The notes beneath the pieces are model-generated. The model was not told where the DNA came from and did no database searches. It saw nothing but the letters and a program-made list of their open reading frames with translations. The translations under genes and the position numbers were made by a program. From the NCBI GenBank assembly GCA_012514255.1, contig JAAZAP010000103.1:1-35406 (forward strand): 35,406 nucleotides of DNA, written 5' to 3'. Source of the DNA: Bacteroidales bacterium. Lineage in GTDB: Bacteria > Bacteroidota > Bacteroidia > Bacteroidales > VadinHA17. Each line of letters begins with the position of its first letter. The first letter of the stretch is position 1. Of this stretch, positions 8,323 through 16,294 are shown in pieces.

Positions 8323-8661
8323 ATGTCAGATTTTGATTTTCTTATTTCGGAGCTGGAAAAGTTCCGGGATGCCCGCGACTGGAAACAATTTCACACATCC
8401 AGAGACCTGGCGTTGGCTATAGCTATCGAGGCCGCTGAGCTCAATGAACTGTTCCTCTGGAAAACAGTTAAGGAGTCTGAAAAAGTTAATCGCGATAAGC
8501 TGCGCGAGGAGCTGGCTGACGTGCTTGCATACACCCTCATGCTGGCTGGCAAACACGGCTTCGACATAAAGGAAATTGTCCTTGAGAAGATCCGCAAGAA
8601 CAATGAGAAATACCCTGTTGACAGGTCAAAAGGTTCTGCCAAAAAGTATAATGAGCTGTAA
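8323..8661 (+). CDS. MazG-like nucleotide pyrophosphohydrolase
   Basis: A 112-residue all-alpha NTP pyrophosphatase of the MazG/dUTPase superfamily, which hydrolyses nucleoside triphosphates to monophosphate and pyrophosphate. The N-terminal FRDARDWKQFHTSRDLALAIAIEAAEL is the family hallmark. The metal site is complete: Glu36 and Glu39 (EAAE), then Glu63 and Asp66 (ELAD). An upstream ATG at 8305 exists. I chose 8323 because the family starts there and a promoter-like TACTTTCG lies at 8294-8301, too close to 8305. The gene ends 2 bases before the DUF2075 nuclease-helicase start, so the two are translated from one message. Nucleotide clean-up or depletion beside a nuclease-helicase suggests a defence role. 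Confidence 0.9.
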   Translation: MSDFDFLISELEKFRDARDWKQFHTSRDLALAIAIEAAELNELFLWKTVKESEKVNRDKLREELADVLAYTLMLAGKHGFDIKEIVLEKIRKNNEKYPVDRSKGSAKKYNEL

Positions 8662-8663
8662 CC

Positions 8664-10544
8664 ATGCTTATCTACCAAGGTACTTCTGAACATTTCATAA
8701 ACGATATCCGCGAGAACACAATCGCTGATACAATGGCCGCCAACTTCCGGGTCAAACTGGGAAAAGAACCGGCACCACAGGAATTTGTATCCTGGCAGAA
8801 CAGCCTCTCAAGAGTAAGAGACCTGCTTGAACTTGGAGAAATAGTAAACTCCTTCGTTGCTCTCGAATACGAGGTGCCATATAACCAGAGCCGTCTCGAC
8901 TGTCTCCTGTTCGGAAAAGGTGAAGGCGACTCCTCCAATATAATACTCATTGAGCTCAAGCAATGGACTTCCGTCACCGCCCTGCCCGAGGAGGGTAACT
9001 TCGTAGAGACCTATACCGGTGGCAGGGAGCGGGTTGTCCCCCATCCCTCCCAGCAGGCTAAAGGATACCATTACTACCTTACCGGGTTTGTAGAGGAATT
9101 TGAGAAAACACCGACACTTAACCTCTTTAGTTGCGCCTATTGCCATAACTATTCGCGATCAGATGGAAAGGGGTTATTTAATCCTGTCTATTCTGAACTT
9201 ATCAGGGACTTCCCCCTTTACACAAAGGAAGACACCAAAGCCCTGGGAGCCAGGATAAAGGAGCTACTTGACAAAGGTTCTGGCTTTGAGATCTTCAACC
9301 GTTTCATGCAGAGCCGGATACATCCATCCAAAAAGCTGCTTGAAAATGTACATAAGGTCATAAAAAATGATGCGGTCTTCTCCCTGCTGAATGAACAGCT
9401 CGTGGCCAAGAACCTGATATGGGCTCACGTCAGGAAGACCGCCAGGGACGGTTCGAATTCCGTCATCATAGTGCATGGCGGCCCCGGTACCGGCAAATCG
9501 GTTATAGCCATCAACCTTCTCGCAGAAGCAGCATTAAGAAAGAAGAATGTTTTGTTCGGTTGTAAATCAAAGCCATTCACCAACGGGCTTCAGAAGCTCG
9601 TCGGCCGTGGCGCGGAACTCATGTTCACCAACCTTTACAGGTTTGTACCAAGCCGTACCGCAGAGAATGAGTTTGATATTCTTCTTATTGACGAGGCACA
9701 CAGGATTGAAAAGAGCAGCAACCACCAGTATACCCGTCCTGCAGACAGGACCGACATGCCGCAGATCAACCAGCTGATAAGATGTGCAAAGACATCAGTA
9801 TTCTTTATTGATGACAGGCAGAAGGTGAGATCACAGGAGGCAGGCAACTCCGACCTGATCAGGAACGCTGCCAGTGAGGCGGGTGCCACAATCAGGGAAG
9901 TCACCCTTGAGACACAGTACAGGTGCATGGGTTCAAATGACTACCTGCTGTGGATAGAATCGGTCCTGGGTTATTCGGAGGAAAAACGTATCCTGCTCAG
10001 GAATGAGATTTTTGACTTCCGGATAATGTCATCGCCTTCGGAAATAATGGAGATTCTGAAGGAGAAGGAAGCTGAGAAACCTAATTCAGCCCGTATGGTT
10101 GCGGGATTCTGCTGGCCGTGGAGCAGCAAGACAGATGCGAACGGTGATCTGATTAAGGATGTCAGAATCGGAGACTTTGCAATGCCCTGGGAGACACATG
10201 ACAAGATCACCCGCACACCACCAGGTTACGTGAAATGGTTTGAATGGGCCTACAGGCCGGAGGGCATTAAGCAGGTCGGATGTATTTATACCGCCCAGGG
10301 ATTTGAATTTGACTATATCGGAGTCATTATTGGCAATGACCTGCGGTATGATCCTCACTCTGATTCGTTGACCGGGGATATCTCTGCTTCAAAGGACCCA
10401 ATGCTGAGACGTGATGTTCAGACGTTTGACATGCATGTCAAAAACATCTACCGCACACTTCTGACCCGCGGGATGAAGGGATGCTATGTCTATTTTACCT
10501 ACAAGGGGACTGAGGATTTCTTCAGAAACAGGATGGAATCTTAA
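8664..10544 (+). CDS. PD-(D/E)XK nuclease fused to DUF2075/Schlafen-group-3 helicase
   Basis: A 626-residue two-part enzyme. Residues about 55-160 look like a PD-(D/E)XK nuclease: Asp79 in RLDCLLFG and Glu97-Leu-Lys99 in IELKQW, followed by a QQAKGYHYYL helix. From about residue 265 there is a DUF2075 (Schlafen-group-3-like) SF1 helicase. It has Walker A GGPGTGKS (Lys278), Walker B IDEAH (Asp343-Glu344), FFIDDRQKV, the ETQYRCMGS motif, YTAQGFEFDYIGV and a final YRTLLTRGMKGCYVYF motif VI. Length and order match full-length members, with no truncation. It follows the MazG gene by 2 bases. Such proteins probably unwind and cut foreign or damaged nucleic acid, but the substrate is not established here. 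Confidence 0.9.
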   Translation: MLIYQGTSEHFINDIRENTIADTMAANFRVKLGKEPAPQEFVSWQNSLSRVRDLLELGEIVNSFVALEYEVPYNQSRLDCLLFGKGEGDSSNIILIELKQWTSVTALPEEGNFVETYTGGRERVVPHPSQQAKGYHYYLTGFVEEFEKTPTLNLFSCAYCHNYSRSDGKGLFNPVYSELIRDFPLYTKEDTKALGARIKELLDKGSGFEIFNRFMQSRIHPSKKLLENVHKVIKNDAVFSLLNEQLVAKNLIWAHVRKTARDGSNSVIIVHGGPGTGKSVIAINLLAEAALRKKNVLFGCKSKPFTNGLQKLVGRGAELMFTNLYRFVPSRTAENEFDILLIDEAHRIEKSSNHQYTRPADRTDMPQINQLIRCAKTSVFFIDDRQKVRSQEAGNSDLIRNAASEAGATIREVTLETQYRCMGSNDYLLWIESVLGYSEEKRILLRNEIFDFRIMSSPSEIMEILKEKEAEKPNSARMVAGFCWPWSSKTDANGDLIKDVRIGDFAMPWETHDKITRTPPGYVKWFEWAYRPEGIKQVGCIYTAQGFEFDYIGVIIGNDLRYDPHSDSLTGDISASKDPMLRRDVQTFDMHVKNIYRTLLTRGMKGCYVYFTYKGTEDFFRNRMES

Positions 10545-10632
10545 ATTAACCTGGCTGATCAAATTTTGAATCTGTTCTGCCACTGATCCATTTTTTTGAT
10601 GTGAGATTGAAACGGTTTAGTCCGGCCTGAGT

Positions 10633-10662
10633 TTTAAAGGTCACGAATTCGTTACCTTTAAA
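10633..10662. repeat. 30-bp near-perfect palindrome
   Basis: Outer arms TTTAAAGGT and ACCTTTAAA flank the palindromic core ACGAATTCGT, with only one mismatched pair in 15. It is flanked by direct repeats of AGTCCGG (10619-10625 and 10662-10668). The dyad has no loop, which suits a protein-binding site better than a terminator hairpin, and no T-run follows. It sits 89 bases after the DUF2075 gene and 131 before the Crp/Fnr gene. Its function is unknown. Nothing else stands out in 10545-10750. Confidence 0.8.
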
Positions 10663-10754
10663 GTCCGGATTATTGAGTTCTGCCCAAATTCCTATAAACT
10701 CAAGGGTGTTTCTGACACGCCAGGAAAGATGATCCTCAATGCAGCAACATTTGC

Positions 10755-10785
10755 TTTGTTATCATCCCCAACTCCAGTATCTTTA
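10755..10785 (+). promoter_or_regulatory. Predicted promoter of the Crp/Fnr gene
   Basis: TTTG at 10755-10758 and TATCTTTA at 10778-10785 are 19 bases apart, close to the Bacteroidota pattern TTTG, 19-21 bases, TAnnTTTG. The TATCTTTA element and the sequence to the ATG are conserved in the second copy of this block (19322-19337). The predicted transcript would start only a few bases before the ATG at 10793. Confidence 0.55.
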
Positions 10786-10792
10786 CTCCTCC

Positions 10793-11356
10793 ATGGACTT
10801 CAAAGACAGGTTGATTGAGCATTACGGTTTTACCGAAAGGGACTGGAGTGAGACCGTCAGTCGCTACCGGCCGGAGACACTGCAGGCCAGGTCACTGTTC
10901 CTGGAGAAAGGGCAGATAGCCACACGGATTGCCTACCTGCGGTCGGGAATGATGCGGTCATTCTTCTATGACGACAACGCAAACGAGATCACAACCCACT
11001 TCTTCAAAAAGGGCTCGGTGGTGATCTCAATGAAGAGCTTCAATGACCAGGTGCCGTCAAGGGAATACATAATCGCCATCGAGGACTGCGAGATGGACGT
11101 GACCACATATGACCGGATGCAGGAACTGATCCGCGAGGTGCCGGCATGGCGGCAGATAGGCAAAGACGTGGACGAGGCAATGTACAACTCACTAATGAAC
11201 CGCTCCATTCAGCTCCAAACCCTCACAGCATCGGAACGGTACGAGCTCTTCATCAAAAAACACCCTGACATCCTGCAGAAAGTCGCCCTGAAACATATTG
11301 CATCCTACCTCGGCATCGACATCGCCACCCTCAGCAGGATAAGAAAATCGATCTGA
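10793..11356 (+). CDS. Crp/Fnr-family transcriptional regulator
   Basis: A 187-residue regulator with a cyclic-nucleotide-binding-type beta-roll (residues about 25-115, including ARSLFLEKGQIATRIAYLRSGMMR and ITTHFFKKGSVVIS), a long dimer helix and a C-terminal winged helix (LKHIASYLGIDIATLSRIRKS). The frame is open upstream to 10739, but the ATG at 10793 matches the family start (MDFKDRLIEHYGFTERDW) and the paralogous fragment at 19337. No FNR-type N-terminal cysteine cluster is visible, so it probably senses a small molecule or is ligand-independent. It precedes a redox gene cluster, and an FNR-like palindrome lies 10 bases after its stop, before the reductase gene. It probably activates that cluster; this is inferred. 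Confidence 0.9.
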   Translation: MDFKDRLIEHYGFTERDWSETVSRYRPETLQARSLFLEKGQIATRIAYLRSGMMRSFFYDDNANEITTHFFKKGSVVISMKSFNDQVPSREYIIAIEDCEMDVTTYDRMQELIREVPAWRQIGKDVDEAMYNSLMNRSIQLQTLTASERYELFIKKHPDILQKVALKHIASYLGIDIATLSRIRKSI

Positions 11357-11366
11357 CATCCTTTTT

Positions 11367-11382
11367 TTTGACTTTTGTCAAA
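11367..11382. promoter_or_regulatory. Candidate Crp/Fnr operator
   Basis: A perfect palindrome, TTTGAC then TTTT then GTCAAA, has the TTGAC-N4-GTCAA form bound by Crp/Fnr-family dimers. Its centre (11374.5) falls about 41 bases upstream of the start predicted from the -7 box at 11405-11412, the classic class II activator position. The adjacent Crp/Fnr protein is the obvious ligand. Confidence 0.65.
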
Positions 11383-11404
11383 CAACGCTCCCGGAAGACT
11401 GGCG

Positions 11405-11412
11405 TAATTTTG
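11405..11412 (+). promoter_or_regulatory. -7 promoter element of the reductase cluster
   Basis: TAATTTTG matches TAnnTTTG exactly and lies 19 bases before the ATG at 11432. The expected -33 TTTG is absent, as is usual at activator-dependent promoters, and the candidate Crp/Fnr site takes its place. Confidence 0.6.
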
Positions 11413-11431
11413 CTTCATCAATAATTTCAGA

Positions 11432-12208
11432 ATGAGCAAGATGAAAGTAACAGCATTTGTCGGGAGCGCAAGAAAGAAGCATACTTACCTGGCTTCGGAA
11501 CGGTTCCTCAAGAGTCTTCAGAGCAAGGGTGATGTAGATACTGAAATAGTTGCACTGAGCGATTACAACCTGAAGACGTGCAGGGGTTGCATGCTTTGCC
11601 TTAACAAGGGAGAGGAGCTCTGCCCTCTTAAAGACGACAGGGATATCCTTATGGAAAAGATACGTCAGTCTGACGGGATCGTTTTCGCCACACCGAACTA
11701 CTCGTTCCAGGTATCGGGACTGATGAAGGTTTTCCTTGACAGGTTCGGTTATGTCTTCCACAGGCCGGAATATTTCGGAAAGACCTTTACCGGCATAGTG
11801 GCACAGGGTGTCTACGGTGGAAAGGAAATAGTCAAATATCTCGACTTCGTGGGCAACAGCATGGGCTTCAACGTAATAAGCAGCATAGTGATCAACACGA
11901 GAGAGCCGGTACCCGCATCAGGGCGGGTGAAGACAGAAAAGGCAATTGAAAACCAGAGCCTCCGGTTCTACAGGAGGCTTGCCAGGCATGATTATCCCAG
12001 CCCATCGATGCTCAAGCTGATGGTGTTCAGGATGAGCCGTACGAGCATGAAAATCGTTTTAAACGAAGACTTCCGCGACTACAGGCACTTCAGGGATCAG
12101 GGATGGTTTGATTCCGATTATTACTATCCGGTAAGGCTTAATCCTGTGAAAAGAACCATAGGATGGCTGTTTGACATGACGGCACGAAGAATGGCCGCGC
12201 AGAACTGA
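11432..12208 (+). CDS. NAD(P)H-dependent FMN reductase / iron-sulfur flavoprotein-like
   Basis: A 258-residue flavodoxin-fold oxidoreductase. The N-terminus (KVTAFVGSARKKHTY) is the phosphate-binding loop for FMN. TPNYSFQVSGLMKVFLDRFGY is the second FMN contact of the NADPH-dependent FMN reductase family. Cys50, Cys53, Cys56 and Cys64 (CRGCMLC, then LC) form a compact CX2CX2CX7C motif like the [4Fe-4S] ligands of iron-sulfur flavoproteins, so it may carry both FMN and a cluster. About 85 residues follow the core with no recognised domain. It is the first structural gene after the Crp/Fnr regulator, has its own -7 box, and leads a same-strand run with an SDR and an acyltransferase. Physiological substrate unknown. 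Confidence 0.85.
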   Translation: MSKMKVTAFVGSARKKHTYLASERFLKSLQSKGDVDTEIVALSDYNLKTCRGCMLCLNKGEELCPLKDDRDILMEKIRQSDGIVFATPNYSFQVSGLMKVFLDRFGYVFHRPEYFGKTFTGIVAQGVYGGKEIVKYLDFVGNSMGFNVISSIVINTREPVPASGRVKTEKAIENQSLRFYRRLARHDYPSPSMLKLMVFRMSRTSMKIVLNEDFRDYRHFRDQGWFDSDYYYPVRLNPVKRTIGWLFDMTARRMAAQN

Positions 12209-12246
12209 ATACAAAGAAGAATTAACAATAAATCAAAAGAGAAATC

Positions 12247-13080
12247 ATGGAAAAGAAAAAAGTACTTGTAATAGGGGCAAGCGGACTGCTGGCGGGTCCC
12301 GTTATCCGCAAACTGGACGAAAAAGGGTATGACCTGCGGCTCTTCTCACGATCGGTGAAACCGTCGATGTTCGTCAATGATTATGAGATCACGCAGGGCG
12401 ATGTATTCAACCTGGCAGACCTTGAGAAGGCAGTGACCGGGTGCGATGCGGTGCATATATCCCTTGCCTCGGCGGACGATGTAAAAGCGGTCTCTAATAT
12501 TATCGAAGTGTCGAAGAGGAACGGAGTCAGACGGATCAGCCTGGTCTCGGGATGCACAGTGGCGGAGGAGAACCGTTGGTTTAAGTTCACGGATGACAAG
12601 TTCAGGACGGAGCAGATGATCATGCAGAGCGGATTATCGTGGTTTATCTTCCGGCCTACATGGTTCTTCGAGTCGCTGCCCATGTTTGTCCGGAACGGCA
12701 AGGCTTCTGTCCTGGGCAGGCTGACAGACAGGTATCACTGGGTGGCAGCTGACGACCTGGGCAAAATGGTGGCAGACGCTTATTCAACCGCCGGGGCGGA
12801 GAACAGGATCTATTATGTCTACGGCCCGGAGAGATACACGATGAAGGAGATGCTTGAGAAATACTGTAGCGCCCTCCATCCTGAGATAAAGAGTGTCGGT
12901 GAGACTCCCCTCCTCCCCCTGAAGATCATCGCCTTCCTGACCCGCAACAGGCAACTGAAGTTCGCAGCCTCGCTCTTCGGGTATTTCGAGAAGGTGCATG
13001 AGCCGGAGATACCCGAGGCTGACCTCGCCCTGCTGACCAGGCCGGCGACTGATTTTGATACCTGGGTAAAAGATAAGTAA
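12247..13080 (+). CDS. Atypical SDR, NAD(P)-binding NmrA/epimerase-like protein
   Basis: A 277-residue Rossmann-fold protein of the atypical short-chain dehydrogenase group. The dinucleotide-binding motif is VIGASGLLAGPVI at residues 8-20. A conserved aromatic segment (SGLSWFIFRPTWFFESLP) follows the usual place of the catalytic Tyr-x3-Lys, which is not present in standard form, as in NmrA- and NADH-quinone-reductase-subunit-like members. No signal peptide. It starts 38 bases after the reductase gene and ends 6 bases before the acyltransferase gene. Its last 15 codons (RPATDFDTWVKDK) recur at 19480-19525 fused to a Crp gene fragment. Confidence 0.85.
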   Translation: MEKKKVLVIGASGLLAGPVIRKLDEKGYDLRLFSRSVKPSMFVNDYEITQGDVFNLADLEKAVTGCDAVHISLASADDVKAVSNIIEVSKRNGVRRISLVSGCTVAEENRWFKFTDDKFRTEQMIMQSGLSWFIFRPTWFFESLPMFVRNGKASVLGRLTDRYHWVAADDLGKMVADAYSTAGAENRIYYVYGPERYTMKEMLEKYCSALHPEIKSVGETPLLPLKIIAFLTRNRQLKFAASLFGYFEKVHEPEIPEADLALLTRPATDFDTWVKDK

Positions 13081-13086
13081 TAGGTC

Positions 13087-13950
13087 ATGGAGAAAAAGAT
13101 CAGTTCAGGGACCGGAGTGACCGGTCCGGCGAAGAAAGGGAAAACCTCCGACAGGAGAGGATTCACCTCGGAAAGGATCAGCTTCAACAGGAAGATGGTT
13201 GCTGCTTCGGCGGCCATCACCGCCAGGAAAAGCACGATCCATTCGCTCTGCTCCGCAGATGTCACCGTCCCGAGGCAGATGATGCGGGAGCACCGGGAGC
13301 GCACCGGCGAGAAGCTGTCGTTCACGGCATATATCGTTTACTGCCTGGCACAGGTGGTGAAGGAGCATCCTCACCTCAACGCCTTCAGGCGGGGGAACAG
13401 GCTCATCACCCTCGACGATGTCACCGTCAGCGTGCTGGTGGAGCGGGAGATCTCCGGTGAGAGGGTCCCCGAGCCGCTGGCGATAGTGGCGGCACAGAGC
13501 CTCACCTTCCGCGAGATCAATGACCTGATCAGGTCGGCTCGTACCCGCAGCGAGTCGTCCCTGGGAGGGTTTTCCGGCATGACATGGATAAGACATATCC
13601 CGGGTTTCCTGCTGAAGGCATTTGTAAGGCTCGCCGACAGGAACATCCGACTGGCGAAGCGGTATGGCAAGGTTGCAGTGACGGCGGTGGGGATGTTCAG
13701 TCGCGAGCCGGTGTGGTTCATCCCTCATGGCAGCGGGACGGTGCTGATAACTGTCGGGAGCATAGAAAAACGGGTGGTCTTCACCGGTGAGAGTCATGAG
13801 GAGCGGGAGTTCCTCAGCCTTACCGGCTCCTTTAATCACGACATCGTTGACGGTGCTCCTGCGGCACGGTTCATGAACCAGTTTCTGGAGACGCTGAAGA
13901 GCGGGATGGGACTATTCCAGTTTCCTGATTGTTTTATGACCCAGGAGTGA
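13087..13950 (+). CDS. Stand-alone 2-oxoacid dehydrogenase (E2)-type acyltransferase, copy 1
   Basis: A 287-residue protein consisting of only the catalytic domain of dihydrolipoamide acyltransferases (chloramphenicol-acetyltransferase fold). The active-site HxxxDG is intact as HDIVDG (His251, Asp255). There is no lipoyl domain, no peripheral-subunit-binding domain and no E1 or E3 gene nearby, so it probably acylates a free substrate. It is closely similar along its length to the protein at 19535-20413. The two stop matching after GGATGGGACT at 13911, where the KilA-N gene begins on the other strand. The last 12 residues (FQFPDCFMTQE) therefore come from the foreign sequence, and the two genes overlap tail to tail by 39 bases. 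Confidence 0.88.
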   Translation: MEKKISSGTGVTGPAKKGKTSDRRGFTSERISFNRKMVAASAAITARKSTIHSLCSADVTVPRQMMREHRERTGEKLSFTAYIVYCLAQVVKEHPHLNAFRRGNRLITLDDVTVSVLVEREISGERVPEPLAIVAAQSLTFREINDLIRSARTRSESSLGGFSGMTWIRHIPGFLLKAFVRLADRNIRLAKRYGKVAVTAVGMFSREPVWFIPHGSGTVLITVGSIEKRVVFTGESHEEREFLSLTGSFNHDIVDGAPAARFMNQFLETLKSGMGLFQFPDCFMTQE

Positions 13951-14727
13951 TTTCATCTGCATGATGGCAATCTGGTTTAGCTGCTTCAGCCTTTCACCCT
14001 GAGGAAGTCCCTGGTTAATCATTATTGCGTTAACACTCTCAAGATTTGACAGTACAACCAGTTGCTCAAGAGAGGCATGATCACGTACATTGCCTGCTTC
14101 CCCGGGATTGGCTGATCTCCAGTCAGCAGCAGTGAGGCCAAACAGTGATACATTTAAGAGATCAGCCTCACTAGCATACGTCAGGCTCATCTGTTTCCCT
14201 GAAACTTCCCGGGGAATAAGGTTTTCCTTAATGGCGTCCGTATGGATCCGGTAATTGATTTTGGCCAGAGTCCTCTGCAGGTTCCATTCAAGTTTCAAAC
14301 GACTATTCTCATCCTCTTTTAGCCTCTGAAATTCCCTGATCAGGTAAATCTTAAACTCTGCGCTTATCCACATGCCAAATTCAAAAGCAATGTCTTTATG
14401 AGCGTATGTTCCTCCATAACGACCGGCAGTTGCCTTTATCCCGGTTGCATTTGTTTTTTCTATCCATTCCCTAGCCGAAATTCTATAACTGTGCAATCCT
14501 GCCATACTTTTAATTGTGGCGAATTCGCCATAATTAAAAAGAGGGTTGTTTATGCTCTCCCAAATACCCAGGTATTCGACCGTATTTCGGTTCCTGAGCC
14601 AATCCGAAATGAAGAAATCACCTTCCTTGGCTTTTATCATATCAGTGAGCGAAATATAATCCTGGTCCTGATACTCGATAATGCTTATAGAAATATCTCT
14701 CACAGAAATAGTCCTTTTCTTGACCAT
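13912..14727 (-). CDS. KilA-N domain protein
   Basis: A 271-residue protein with an N-terminal KilA-N domain (residues about 1-115; DYISLTDMIKAKEGDFFISDWLRNR, then GRYGGTYAHKDIAFEFGMWIS). A C-terminal helical region follows (ASEADLLNVSLFGLTAADWR, LVVLSNLESVNAIMINQGLP). KilA-N domains bind DNA and are typical of phages and roaming accessory genes in bacterial chromosomes. The frame is open upstream to 14850, but the ATG at 14727 starts a typical family N-terminus. Its 3' end sits exactly where homology between the two acyltransferase copies ends, so it looks like an insertion that replaced the tail of copy 1. No terminal repeats or recombinase are visible. Confidence 0.88.
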   Translation of the reverse strand: MVKKRTISVRDISISIIEYQDQDYISLTDMIKAKEGDFFISDWLRNRNTVEYLGIWESINNPLFNYGEFATIKSMAGLHSYRISAREWIEKTNATGIKATAGRYGGTYAHKDIAFEFGMWISAEFKIYLIREFQRLKEDENSRLKLEWNLQRTLAKINYRIHTDAIKENLIPREVSGKQMSLTYASEADLLNVSLFGLTAADWRSANPGEAGNVRDHASLEQLVVLSNLESVNAIMINQGLPQGERLKQLNQIAIMQMKSLLGHKTIRKLE

Positions 14728-14906
14728 GGCAATACGTTTGGTTATAATTAATACAGCGAGACCTGAAAGGTCAGAGACAAGTAAATTTAACGAAAAATCC
14801 ATCAATCTCAAATAGATTTCTCCTTCAATTATCAGATAAGTTGAAAGCAAACATGATCCATCTCTGTTGATAGATACCAGAAGGCAAGAAGGCGGTTTTT
14901 AATGGC

Positions 14907-15517
14907 TTATTGCCCGATGAACTTGCGGATGGCAGCCCTTATCTCCTCCTCATGCCCTATCAGGAGGTGACCGCCGGTTTCAACAGAAACCAGCCTGCAG
15001 CCGGGAATCCGCTCTGAGATCAATACCGCACCGGAATAGGGCGGCGCGGGGTCATCCTTCGCATGAACAACCAGCACGGGAACACTGATCTCCTCAAAGG
15101 GGAAGGTCTCATCTATGGAGAGGTTTGAGACATACATGTCAAACAGGATGCCTTTCGTCCGGGCGGATATGGGCAGCGCGGAGAGATAAATGTCCGATAT
15201 CAGCTTCTCCTGCTCAGCCTTTGAAAGAGAGGCGAAGACCTCCTTCGGAATGAACATGGCGGACATCGACCTGCCAAAAAGCCTTACACTGCTCCAGTAG
15301 ATGAAATCGGAACCAAAAACGGCCTTCATCAGGAATCGCGGGGGCAACGGCTTCGTGTCGCCCGGCACCACAGACGACTGCAGGATCATACCCCTGCATC
15401 GGCCGGGATAATCATGCGCGAAATGATAGAGCGAGGTGCCTCCCGCCGTTATTTTCCGTGATGACAATCGCTGCCTTTTCCCGAAGTTTCATAACTTGTT
15501 GCCTTACAGAATCAATA
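14907..15517 (-). pseudogene. Alpha/beta-hydrolase remnant, 5'-truncated and frameshifted
   Basis: The minus strand encodes the C-terminal two-thirds of an alpha/beta hydrolase. [20 protein letters not shown] is the segment after the nucleophile elbow, VLVVHAKDDP the acid-bearing strand and ETGGHLLIGHEEEI the catalytic His region. No ATG start exists; the frame opens with a TTG at 15467 just after an in-frame TGA. A neighbouring frame upstream reads [17 protein letters not shown], which looks like the missing strand before the elbow, so a frameshift near 15450 is likely. The nucleophile Ser is not found: the aligned residue is Thr. The N-terminal domain is gone, cut near the divergent methyltransferase start at 15521. 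I judge it non-functional. Confidence 0.7.
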
Positions 15518-15520
15518 GTC

Positions 15521-16294
15521 ATGAGCAGTGAAAATCAATCAATCCATGAGATCGACTACAGTCTGATCTGTGAGTATTTCTCAAATATCGAAAGGCAGGG
15601 GCCTGGCAGTCCTGAGGTTACAATAAAGGCATTGAGTTTTATCGACAATCTCACGAATGACTCGAGGATTGCCGATATCGGCTGTGGCACAGGCGGGCAG
15701 ACGATGGTGCTGGCGCAGAATGCACCGGGAAGGATTACAGGGATCGATCTGTTCCCGAAATTCATCGAGCTGTTCAATGCCAATGCCGTGAAGCTGAATC
15801 TTCAGGACAGGGTTAAAGGCGTCGTGGGTTCGATGGACAAACTTCCTTTCGGTGAGGAGGAGCTGGATCTGATCTGGTCTGAAGGGGCAATCTATAATAT
15901 CGGGTTTGAACGGGGCCTTAAGGAATGGAGGAAATTCCTGAAAAAGGGAGGATATATTGCAGTTTCCGAGAGTTCATGGTTCACCGAAGAACGGCCGGAA
16001 GAGATACACAGGTTCTGGATTGATGCATATGCTGAGATTGACACTATCCCGAAGAAGGCCGACCAGATGCAGAAGGCAGGGTATGTCCCTGTGGCAACTT
16101 TCATCTTGCCCGAAGAGTGCTGGACGGTTAATTACCATGAACCACAGGCTTTGATACAGGATGCTTTCCTGAGCAAATATCCGGGGAATAAAGCAGCCGA
16201 AGATCTTGTTGCTTTTCAAAGGCATGAAGTTGAGCTTTATGATAAGTACAAGGAGTATTACGGCTATGTGTTTTACATAGGGAGGAAGATCTAG
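15521..16294 (+). CDS. Class I SAM-dependent methyltransferase
   Basis: A 257-residue methyltransferase of the Methyltransf_11/25 type. Motif I is [10 protein letters not shown] (residues 50-59), the acidic ribose contact is GIDLFP, and motifs II/III follow as [27 protein letters not shown]. The C-terminal part ([24 protein letters not shown]) is shared with small-molecule methyltransferases of Bacteroidota. The frame is open upstream to 15458; I chose the ATG at 15521 because [21 protein letters not shown] is the natural family start. It is transcribed away from the hydrolase remnant. Substrate unknown. Confidence 0.9.
   Translation: MSSENQSIHEIDYSLICEYFSNIERQGPGSPEVTIKALSFIDNLTNDSRIADIGCGTGGQTMVLAQNAPGRITGIDLFPKFIELFNANAVKLNLQDRVKGVVGSMDKLPFGEEELDLIWSEGAIYNIGFERGLKEWRKFLKKGGYIAVSESSWFTEERPEEIHRFWIDAYAEIDTIPKKADQMQKAGYVPVATFILPEECWTVNYHEPQALIQDAFLSKYPGNKAAEDLVAFQRHEVELYDKYKEYYGYVFYIGRKI

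Noticed and set aside
13105..13839. Long minus-strand frame (244 codons) opposite the acyltransferase
   Set aside because: Shadow of a GC-rich coding strand; the plus-strand frame has a clear family, active site and paralogue.
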